From DATKAB01 sp964542745 (GTDB lineage Bacteria > Eisenbacteria > RBG-16-71-46): DNA of 64,000 nucleotides. Each line of letters begins with the position of its first letter. Positions within the stretch are counted from its first letter, which is position 1. Below are positions 25,355-32,108 of the stretch, one piece after another. The stretch is from positions 1 through 64,000 of the forward strand of contig CAZIVR010000001.1 of NCBI GenBank assembly GCA_964542745.1. The letters are read 5' to 3'. A model generated the notes under the pieces. It was not told where the DNA came from, ran no database searches, and worked only from the letters and a program-made list of their open reading frames with translations. The position numbers and the translations under genes were made by a program.

Positions 25355-26578
25355 TCATTTCGTGAGCGACGGCGTGCGGAGCACGAAGCCGTGGCGGTCC
25401 TCGGCGAGCCGGCCCTTGAGGCGCAGGGCGCGGCCCGAGACGAGGACGCCGTGGCCGTAGCTGGCGCGCACGCGGTCGAAGGCGCGGTAGAGGGCGGCGC
25501 GGCGGCCGGCTTCGCGTTCGTCGAAGAGCGAGCCCTGCTCGCCCGCGGCCGGGACGAAGTTGGAGAGCGTGACGCCGACCGCGTGCAGCGCGACGCGGCG
25601 CGTGAACAGGCGGCGGTGGAGCGCCAGCGCGGTTTCGAGCACCACGGGGTCGGCCTCGGAGGGCGTCTTCAGCGACCGCTCCTGCTCGGCGCCCTCGCCG
25701 TCCTGGTAGCGGAGCCGCACGCCCACGGTGCGCGCGCGGAGCCCGAGCTCGCGCGCTGCGAGGCAGGCGCGGCCGACGAGGTACTCGAGCATGCCCTCGA
25801 TCATGGCGGCTTCCGCCGTGTCGCGGTGGAACGAGGTCTCGCGCGAGATGGAGAGCGGGATCTCGCGCGGCGTGACCGGCATCGTGTCGCGCCCGCGGCA
25901 GCGCTCGTGGAGGAGGCGGCCCGCGGTCCCGAACAGGGCTTCGAGCGTCTCGACCGGGAGCGCCCGGAGCGCCCCGATCGTGAGCAGGTTCATCGAGCGC
26001 AGCGTCTTCGCGTGGGCGTGGCCCACGCCGGCGAGCTGCTCGATCGGGCGATCCACGAGGAACGCGTCGGCGTCCGCGGCGGCGAGGGACGCGAGCCCGT
26101 CGGGCTTCACGGTCTTGCCGACCAGCTTCGCCAGCATCCGGTTGGGCCCGATGCCGCAGGTCACGGTGAGCCCGGTGTCGGCGAGGATCGCCGCCTTCAG
26201 CGCGCGGGCCGCTTCGAGCACGTCGCCGTGCAGGCGCTCGGTGCCGGTGAGGTCGCAGTAGGCTTCGTCGAGGTAGGTTTCGATCGAGGGCGACAGCGCG
26301 CGGCAGCGGGCGAAGATCACCTCCGCGAAGCAGCGGTAGGTCTGCGCGTGGCCCTCGAGGATCACGGCCCCGGGGCACAGCCGCTTCGCCTCGGAGAGCG
26401 GCATGCCGGCTTTGAGGCCGAAGCGGCGCGCCTCGTAGGAGCACGAGGCGATCACGCCGGCGCCCACGATCACCGGCTTCCCGCGCAGCGCGGGATTCCG
26501 CTGCTGCTCGATGGCGGCGAAGAACGCGTCGATGTCCACGTGGAGGACGAGGCGGGGGGGAGGGGGCGCGGGATGCAT
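25355..26578 (-). CDS. dinB: Y-family DNA polymerase IV (DinB-like)
   Basis: This 407-residue translesion polymerase shows HVDIDAFFAAIEQ (first catalytic Asp), the YLDEAYCDLTG motif with the catalytic Asp-Glu pair, GIGPNRMLAKLVGKTVKPDG and the HhH element LAGVGHAHAKTLRSM. A little-finger domain follows (about 235-345). EQGSLFDE near residue 350 matches the QxSLF clamp-binding consensus. Catalytic residues are intact, so it is a true polymerase rather than an inactive ImuB. The ATG at 26578, 17 nt after the DUF6504-like gene, gives the canonical N-terminus. The satellite array follows its stop by 14 nt. Confidence 0.92.
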   Translation of the reverse strand: MHPAPPPPRLVLHVDIDAFFAAIEQQRNPALRGKPVIVGAGVIASCSYEARRFGLKAGMPLSEAKRLCPGAVILEGHAQTYRCFAEVIFARCRALSPSIETYLDEAYCDLTGTERLHGDVLEAARALKAAILADTGLTVTCGIGPNRMLAKLVGKTVKPDGLASLAAADADAFLVDRPIEQLAGVGHAHAKTLRSMNLLTIGALRALPVETLEALFGTAGRLLHERCRGRDTMPVTPREIPLSISRETSFHRDTAEAAMIEGMLEYLVGRACLAARELGLRARTVGVRLRYQDGEGAEQERSLKTPSEADPVVLETALALHRRLFTRRVALHAVGVTLSNFVPAAGEQGSLFDEREAGRRAALYRAFDRVRASYGHGVLVSGRALRLKGRLAEDRHGFVLRTPSLTK

Positions 26579-26595
26579 GTCCGGGGTGTGCCCCC

Positions 26596-26850
26596 TCACC
26601 CCTCCACCGTCACCGAGTCCAGCCACCACACCAGGTCGCCGCTCTGGAGCTGGAGCTGGTAGACGTCGCCGCTCTCGTCGGTCACGGAGAAGTAGAAGTG
26701 CGGGTGGCGCGGGACGCGGTCCACCCAGCGGGCGTTGATGCGCGCGACGCGGTGCTCCCGGCCGCGGCGGCGGAACGCGAGCGGGGTGACGCTGCCGCCC
26801 TGGAAATCGGCGCGCACCGCCACGGCTTCGTCGAGGGCTTCCTGTCGCAT
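26596..26850 (-). CDS. DUF6504-like small protein, first gene of the repair-polymerase cassette
   Basis: The 84-residue basic protein reads as a small beta-barrel: VTPLAFRRRGREHRVARI, ARWVDRV, HFYFSVTDESGDVYQLQL and a final DLVWWLDSVTVEG. This arrangement resembles the DUF6504 proteins found beside dnaE2/imuB-type genes in Actinobacteria (recalled, not searched). It is followed 17 nt later by dinB. A role as polymerase accessory or DNA-binding factor is inferred from context only. Confidence 0.7.
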   Translation of the reverse strand: MRQEALDEAVAVRADFQGGSVTPLAFRRRGREHRVARINARWVDRVPRHPHFYFSVTDESGDVYQLQLQSGDLVWWLDSVTVEG

Positions 26851-26859
26851 GACGCGGCC

Positions 26860-26889
26860 AGTCTACTGCACAAATGGGCACGCACGCAA
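26860..26889 (-). promoter_or_regulatory. Promoter of the polymerase cassette with palindromic operator in the spacer
   Basis: On the minus strand TTGCGT (26889-26884), 18 nt, TAGACT (26865-26860) lies 10-15 nt upstream of the DUF6504-like ATG. Inside the spacer is the imperfect palindrome TGCnCA-NN-TGnGCA (26867-26880). A repressor bound there would block RNA polymerase, as LexA does at SOS promoters. It is not a known proteobacterial, Gram-positive or E. coli LexA box. The short distance to the ATG implies a very short leader. Confidence 0.5.
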
Positions 26890-27012
26890 GAGCCGCGTGG
26901 AATGAGGGCGAAACGCGATTCCCGGTGGCCGGGAGCGGGGAGCGGGCGCCGTGCGCGGGACGGGGTGGCGCGGGCCCGCCGGGCTGCGGCCATGATGTGA
27001 TCCCGCCGGATT

Positions 27013-27023
27013 GCCGATACCCT
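27013..27023 (+). promoter_or_regulatory. -10-like element shared upstream of the two hydrolase paralogs
   Basis: GCCGATACC at 27013-27021, continuing to TACCCT (27018-27023), lies 44 nt before the hydrolase start. The same 9-mer is at 35243-35251, about 70 nt before the second hydrolase. No convincing -35 is seen. Confidence 0.35.
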
Positions 27024-27066
27024 GCGGGCGCGCTTCACCCGACCTCGACCGGAACCCGGAGAGAAC

Positions 27067-27921
27067 GTGAACCGACTTCGAACCGCCGTCCTCGCCGCCG
27101 CGCTCGCGGCGCTCCTCGCCGCGCCGCTCGCCGCGCAGGCGCCGGGGCTCAAGACCACCGACCTCGGCAAGGGGCCCACGATCGTGCTCGTGCCTGCCCT
27201 CGGCAGCCAGCGCATGCAGTGGATGCCCACCGCGCGCAAGCTGATCGCCAACCACCGGGTCGTGATGGTGGACCTGCCGGGTCACGGCGAGAGCCCGATG
27301 CCGGACCCGTTCTCGCTCGAGGCCTCGGCGAAGCTGCTGAACGAGGTGCTGGCGAAGCAGAACCCCGACAGCACGATCGTCGTGGGCCACGGGCTCGGCG
27401 GCATGATCGCGGTGATGGCGGCGCGCGAGCAGCCGGAGCGCACGCGGGGCGTGGTGGCGATCGACGCCTCGCTCAAATTCCCGATGTCCATTCCCGACCA
27501 GCAGAAGAAGTTCTTCCTCGAGTTCATCGACGCGAACTACGAGACCTTCCTCAAGCAGATGTTCAAGCCGCTCGGCAGGGACACGACCCAGGGCATCGAG
27601 ATCTACTCGAAGGCCGCGCTGGTGCCGTCGCAGAACGTGAAGGCGTACATGCGGCAGCTCATGACCGCGGACGCCTCGGGCGCGGCCAAGGCGTGCAAGA
27701 CGCCGATCCTGTTCGTGGGCTCGTCGCGCTCGTGGCCGGACACGGTGGCGTGGAGCGTGGTGGCGAAGCAGCGCGGCTGGGAGGAGGTCCCGCAGGTGCG
27801 GACCCGCCGAATCGCCGACAGCGGCTACCTGATCATGGCCGACCAGCCGGACTCGCTCGCCGCGGTGATCGGCGAGTTCTCGCGGCAGGCGATCGGAAAG
27901 AAGCTCTCGTCGGCGGAGTGA
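27067..27921 (+). CDS. Secreted alpha/beta-hydrolase-fold protein lacking catalytic Ser and His (probable pseudoenzyme)
   Basis: This 284-residue protein has a signal peptide ending at about Ala23 and a full alpha/beta-hydrolase fold: the VLVPALGS oxyanion-type loop, VDLPGHGES, and a nucleophile elbow VGHGLGG where Ser is replaced by Gly109. The histidine loop reads DSGYLIMADQP with Tyr254 where the paralog at 35321-36196 has His in NCGHFVMLDRP. Fold elements elsewhere are well preserved, which argues for selection rather than decay. It may bind a ligand or partner without hydrolysis. It has its own promoter region, divergent from the polymerase cassette. Confidence 0.88.
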   Translation: MNRLRTAVLAAALAALLAAPLAAQAPGLKTTDLGKGPTIVLVPALGSQRMQWMPTARKLIANHRVVMVDLPGHGESPMPDPFSLEASAKLLNEVLAKQNPDSTIVVGHGLGGMIAVMAAREQPERTRGVVAIDASLKFPMSIPDQQKKFFLEFIDANYETFLKQMFKPLGRDTTQGIEIYSKAALVPSQNVKAYMRQLMTADASGAAKACKTPILFVGSSRSWPDTVAWSVVAKQRGWEEVPQVRTRRIADSGYLIMADQPDSLAAVIGEFSRQAIGKKLSSAE

Positions 27922-27970
27922 GCCGGCGGGCGGCGCAGGGCCGCGCGCGGCGCGGCGCGCGAAAGGGCAC

Positions 27971-28001
27971 GGGCCCGGCGATCCCACCGATCGCCGGGCC
28001 C
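27971..28001. terminator. 13-bp perfect stem-loop between convergent genes (copy 1)
   Basis: GGGCCCGGCGATC (27971-27983) and its exact complement (27989-28001) flank the loop CCACC. It lies between the convergent hydrolase and receptor-kinase genes. The same 13-bp stem with a different loop is found at 33903-33933, also between convergent genes. It probably acts as a bidirectional terminator. Confidence 0.7.
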
Positions 28002-28006
28002 GCGCG

Positions 28007-30673
28007 TCATCGCGTCGCGGCGGTGTCCGCGAGTTCGGCGAGGAAGCGGGCGGCCTCCTGCTTGCGCCCGAGTGCCTCGTACTCGGCGGCGAGGTCCTTG
28101 CGAGCGGCGCGCAGGTACGCGTGTCCCGGGTCCACCTGCTCCAACAGGATCGCGTAGCCGGCTTTCGTCTCGCGCTCCGCTTCGGCAAAGCGCCGCAGCC
28201 GCAGCAGCGCGCGGCCGAGCCTCACGTGCGCGATGCCGATGTCGGGGTGCCCGCCGGGGCGCACGGGGACGATCGCGGCCAGTGCCTCGCGGTACGCGGA
28301 TTCGGCGCGCGCGAAGTCCCGCAGGTCGAGGTAAACGCCGCCGATGTTCCCCAGCTGGATCGCCACGCTCGCGCTCCGTTCGCCGTCGGACCTTCGGAGG
28401 ATCTCGAGCGCCTTCCGGTAGCCGGAGAGGGCCTCGTCGTGGCGCCCGGCCTCGAAGGCGAGGCCCGCCAGGTCCGTGAGCGCGAAGCCCGTGCGCCGGT
28501 GCCAGGGTCCGTGGACCCTCTCGATGGTGGCGGCGCCGGAGCGGGCGAGCGGGAGGGCTTCGTCGGCGCGGCCCTGCAGCACCAGCGCCCGTGAGAGGAG
28601 GTTCATCGCGAGCGCGGTGCGGACGTGGTCGTCGCCGTACCAGCCGTGCAGGATGCCCAGCGCCTCCCGGAGGAGGCGCTCGGCCGCGGCGGGGCGTCCG
28701 TGCCCGATCTCGGATTCGCCGAGGTTGATCAGATCCGTCGCGTAGTTCGGGTGTCGCTCCCCGTTGACCGCGCGGCTGATCTCGAGCGCGCGGCGCATCA
28801 GAGAGTCCGCTTCACGCGTGCGCCCGAGGTAGGAGTAGGTGTTGGCGAGTTCCGTGACCGCGCTCCCGAGCTCGGCCGTGGGGCGTCCCGCGGCCTCGTG
28901 CCGGCGGACCGCGGCCTCCAGCAGGGGCGCGGCCTCCGCGGGGGAGCCCGTGTACTCGAGCAGAACGCCCAGGGACTCCGAAGCGTCGAGACGCGCGGGA
29001 TGGTCCGGCGGGAGCGCGCGCCGGGCGAGCGCATCGGCCTCGCGGCCCAGGGACTCGGCCTCGGGGGCGCGGGCCTGGTGGACGCGCAGGAACGCGAGAT
29101 CGAGCAGGCTCATCACGCGATCCACGGCGTGTTTCGCCGGCAGCCCGGCGATCCTCCGGTGCGCCCGGCTGAGCAGCGTGTCGGCGCGCTCGAGCTCGCC
29201 CATTTCCCGGTACACGCCGCCGATGGTGCGTTCGATGTCCGCCCGCACCGCGGGTTCGGTGACGAGCGCCTCGGTCTTCTCGACGCCGCGGGCGAGGAGG
29301 GTGACGACCCGAAGCGTGTCCGAAGGTCCCGCGTCGTCGTCTCCGCCGCGGAAGAGGTCGCGGACAAACTTCAGCACGCGATCGCTGCGCTGGCTTTCCG
29401 CCAGCGCCGCGTCGCGCGAGTCCCGGAGGCGCAGGGTGTAGAAGGTCACCAGCCCGGCGATGACGACGAAGGTCACGGCCGCCGCCGCCACCGCGCCCGC
29501 GTGCCGTCTCACGAACTTCCCGGCGCGATAGCCGAACGAGTCGCCGCGCGCCTCGAGCGGGCGGCCGTCGAGGTAGCGATCGAGGTCTCCGATCAAGGCG
29601 TCCACCGTCGCGTAGCGGCGCTCGGGGTCGCGGTGCATGGCCTTGAGGCACAGCGTGTCGAGGTCGCGCCACTCCGGGCGCCGCGGCGCGGGAGGGCGCA
29701 GCGCGCCGGTCTCGGCCGCCACGATCGAGGGCCGTCGCGCGGTGCGCTCGGTGAGGAGCCTCGCGGCCTCGGTCGGCGTGCGCGCCGTGACCTCGAAGGG
29801 CAGGCGGCCGCTCAGGAGCTCGTACAGCATCACGCCGAGCGCGTAGAGGTCGGTGTAGACGCCGAGGGTGCCGCCCACGACCTGCTCGGGCGCGGCGTAG
29901 GCGGGGGTCATGAGCCTCAGCCCGGTGGCGGTCGCGTCGTTCGGGTTCGCGACCGCCTCCAGCGACTTGGAGATGCCGAAGTCGAGCAGCTTCACCCGGC
30001 CCTCGACGGTCACCAGGATGTTGGAAGGCTTGAGGTCGCGATGGAGGATTCCCCGGGCGTGGGCGTGGCGCACCGCCTCGCAGGCCTCGCGGAACAGTCG
30101 CAGCCGCTCGCGGTAGGGCACGTTTCCCTCGCGACAGTGCTCGGTGAGCGGGCGCCCCTCCACCAGCTCCATGGCGAACCACGGCGTGCCGTCGTCGAGC
30201 GTTCCGGCGTCGAAGATCCGGGCGATCGCGGGGTGATCGAGCTGCGCGAGCGCGCGCTGCTCGAACAGGAAGCGCTCGCGCCGTGACGGCGAGATCGCCG
30301 AGTCGGGCAGCACCTTGAGCGCCACGTCGCTCCCGAGGTCGGCGCGGTGGGCGCGATAGACCACGCCCATGCCGCCCTCGCCGAGGAGCCCGGTGACGCG
30401 GTAGGGGCCGAACGCCTGGCGGGGGAGCGCCGCGTCCGGCGTGCCGAGCAGTTCGCCGGCCGCGGCGGCGAGCCCGGCATCCAGCATCGTGCCCTCGGCT
30501 TCGTCCGCGGCCAGCATCGCCCGCACCCGGGCGAGGAGCGCCGCGTCGTCGCCGCACGCCTCCCGCAGGAACGCCTCGCGCTCCCCGGCGGGCCGCGCGG
30601 CCGCGGCGTGGAACAACTCCTGGATCCTCCGCCAGCGGGCGGCTTCGGCCTCGCGGTCCGGAGTGTCGGCCAT
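28007..30673 (-). CDS. Transmembrane Ser/Thr protein kinase with TPR sensor region
   Basis: The 888-residue receptor-like kinase has a helical N-terminal segment (1-85), a kinase domain (about 90-370) with GEGGMG (98-103), Lys120, HRD at 211-213 and DFG at 231-233, a membrane helix (391-414) and about 450 residues of tetratricopeptide repeats of the TPR_12 kind (ERADTLLSRAHR, EADSLMRRALEIS, ALSGYRKALEIL). All catalytic residues are present. This architecture recurs in Gemmatimonadota, Acidobacteria and Eisenbacteria next to an ECF-like sigma gene, as here: the sigma gene ends 8 nt upstream. The pair probably forms a signalling unit, with the kinase modifying the sigma factor or its regulon. 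Confidence 0.92.
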   Translation of the reverse strand: MADTPDREAEAARWRRIQELFHAAAARPAGEREAFLREACGDDAALLARVRAMLAADEAEGTMLDAGLAAAAGELLGTPDAALPRQAFGPYRVTGLLGEGGMGVVYRAHRADLGSDVALKVLPDSAISPSRRERFLFEQRALAQLDHPAIARIFDAGTLDDGTPWFAMELVEGRPLTEHCREGNVPYRERLRLFREACEAVRHAHARGILHRDLKPSNILVTVEGRVKLLDFGISKSLEAVANPNDATATGLRLMTPAYAAPEQVVGGTLGVYTDLYALGVMLYELLSGRLPFEVTARTPTEAARLLTERTARRPSIVAAETGALRPPAPRRPEWRDLDTLCLKAMHRDPERRYATVDALIGDLDRYLDGRPLEARGDSFGYRAGKFVRRHAGAVAAAAVTFVVIAGLVTFYTLRLRDSRDAALAESQRSDRVLKFVRDLFRGGDDDAGPSDTLRVVTLLARGVEKTEALVTEPAVRADIERTIGGVYREMGELERADTLLSRAHRRIAGLPAKHAVDRVMSLLDLAFLRVHQARAPEAESLGREADALARRALPPDHPARLDASESLGVLLEYTGSPAEAAPLLEAAVRRHEAAGRPTAELGSAVTELANTYSYLGRTREADSLMRRALEISRAVNGERHPNYATDLINLGESEIGHGRPAAAERLLREALGILHGWYGDDHVRTALAMNLLSRALVLQGRADEALPLARSGAATIERVHGPWHRRTGFALTDLAGLAFEAGRHDEALSGYRKALEILRRSDGERSASVAIQLGNIGGVYLDLRDFARAESAYREALAAIVPVRPGGHPDIGIAHVRLGRALLRLRRFAEAERETKAGYAILLEQVDPGHAYLRAARKDLAAEYEALGRKQEAARFLAELADTAATR

Positions 30674-30681
30674 GGTTCGGG

Positions 30682-31200
30682 TCAGTCCTGCCGCAGTTCG
30701 ACCGCGAGCCAGGCCTTGGCGGCACGCCAATCGCGGAGGATGGTGGCCTCGGAGACCCCGAGCAGCTCGGCGGTCTCCCGCACGTCGAGCCCGCCGAAGA
30801 AGCGGCACTCCACCATCGCCGCCTGGCGGGGCTCCAGCTCGGCGAGCTTCTCGAGCGCCCGGTCCAGCGCCAGCACTTCGTCGGGGACGCGCGGCGTGGC
30901 GTCGAGGGATTCGTCGAAGGTGACGAGCGCCTGCCCGCCGCCGCGCTTGGCCGCCCGGCGGGCCCGGGCCGCCTCGATCAGCACCCGGCGCATGGCGCGC
31001 GCGGCGATGCGCTTGAAGTGGACCTTCGAGTTGGCGGGCACTTCCTTCGAGCGCGCGAGACGGATCCAGGCCTCGTGCACGAGCGCCGTGGGGTTCAGCG
31101 TCGCGCTCGGATCGCCCAGGCGCACCTGCGACGCCAGCCGGCGCAACTCCTCATAGGCGAGGCTGAACAGTCCGTCCAGCCCCTCGCGGTCCACGGCCAT
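30682..31200 (-). CDS. ECF-type RNA polymerase sigma factor (TIGR02999-like)
   Basis: This 172-residue sigma factor has region 2 (ELRRLASQVRLGDPSATLNPTALVHEAWIRL, HFKRIAARAMRRVLIEAAR) and region 4 with a helix-turn-helix (FGGLDVRETAELLGVSEATILRDWRAAKAWL). The NPTALVHEAW and FKRIAARAMR motifs are typical of the TIGR02999 sigma-70 family. No anti-sigma gene is adjacent; instead a Ser/Thr kinase gene follows by 8 nt, as is usual for this family, so activity may be set by phosphorylation. Confidence 0.9.
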   Translation of the reverse strand: MAVDREGLDGLFSLAYEELRRLASQVRLGDPSATLNPTALVHEAWIRLARSKEVPANSKVHFKRIAARAMRRVLIEAARARRAAKRGGGQALVTFDESLDATPRVPDEVLALDRALEKLAELEPRQAAMVECRFFGGLDVRETAELLGVSEATILRDWRAAKAWLAVELRQD

Positions 31201-31379
31201 GGATTTTCGTGGTGATTCCAGCGTTTTCGGGCGCCGCCCAGAATTGCGGAGCCACGATGACGGTATTCGCGCACTTCCCGCGCATGGCGGGTGAGCGCGG
31301 ATCCAGGGGATCCAGGAAGGCGGGCCCGAGGCCTCCTTCCGCGCGCATGCAGGCGGGAAATTACCACAAGGAGCCGCAC

Positions 31380-31949
31380 ATGAATCCGGTCATTCGCACG
31401 ATTCCACTCGTCGCCATCGCCCTGCTCGTGGCCTCCAGCGCCTTCGCCGCCGAACGGCCCGCGGCCGCCCCCGGCGTCACGCCCGGCTACGTGCAGGGCC
31501 GATGGGTGGTCTCGGGCAGTCTGGGTCTCGGACTCGCGAGCATCTACGGCACCGACGGGACGCCGCTCTTCGCCGCCACCGCCGAGGTCGGCGTCACCCC
31601 GACCGTCTCGGTCGGGGGGGCGGCGGGGGCCGCGTCTTCGACCTACCGCTACTTCGACTACACGGCGAAGTATTCCTACACGGTGGTCGCGGCGCGCGGC
31701 TCGTATCACTTCACGGAAGTGGCCACCGACAAGCCGGTGGACCTCTACGTGGGAGGATCGCTCGGCTACAACAGAGTCGGGGTGTCGGAGAGCGGCCCCT
31801 ACCTGTCCGGCTACAGCGTCGGCGCCTCCTACGTGCTCTACGGCGTGCACGCGGGGGCGCGCTGGTACTTCACGCCGCGCGCGGCGGGATTCGCGGAACT
31901 CGGCTACGGGCTCGGCGCGATCGCGGTGGGCGCGTCGCTCCGGTTGTAG
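31380..31949 (+). CDS. Small secreted outer-membrane beta-barrel protein
   Basis: The 189-residue protein has a signal peptide (MNPVIRTIPLVAIALLVASSAFA) followed by alternating hydrophobic/polar strands such as RWVVSGSLGLGLASIYG, YSYTVVAARGSYHF, PVDLYVGGSLGYN and GVHAGARWYFT. It ends in a strand ending VGASLRL, consistent with an eight-stranded barrel of the OmpA/OmpX size class. An AAGGAG ribosome site 7 nt upstream fixes the ATG at 31380; the longer open frame upstream has no such signal. It diverges from the sigma/kinase operon and could be its target. Function unknown. Confidence 0.78.
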   Translation: MNPVIRTIPLVAIALLVASSAFAAERPAAAPGVTPGYVQGRWVVSGSLGLGLASIYGTDGTPLFAATAEVGVTPTVSVGGAAGAASSTYRYFDYTAKYSYTVVAARGSYHFTEVATDKPVDLYVGGSLGYNRVGVSESGPYLSGYSVGASYVLYGVHAGARWYFTPRAAGFAELGYGLGAIAVGASLRL

Positions 31950-32082
31950 AGGCTCGCGGGGCGGCGGCTCTTCCTTGGCGGTTGCCGTCGCCTCGCCCGC
32001 TCGTGGCGTTCACCTTCCGTGTTGCCCGGGCGTACCGGCCGGAGACTCGAAACTCTCGTCGCGCGACAGCCCGGTAGGGTTC

Positions 32083-32088
32083 TAGACT
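32083..32088 (+). promoter_or_regulatory. -10-like TAGACT ahead of the PPC-repeat gene
   Basis: TAGACT lies 21 nt before the ATG, in the same TAnnCT form as other promoters here. The -35 is not clear. Confidence 0.35.
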
Positions 32089-32108
32089 GACCCACTCTGG
32101 AGATCGTC

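Noticed and set aside
31209..31379. 57 extra N-terminal residues on the small barrel protein
   Set aside because: A ribosome site and a clean signal peptide sit at ATG 31380. The upstream part is not protein-like.
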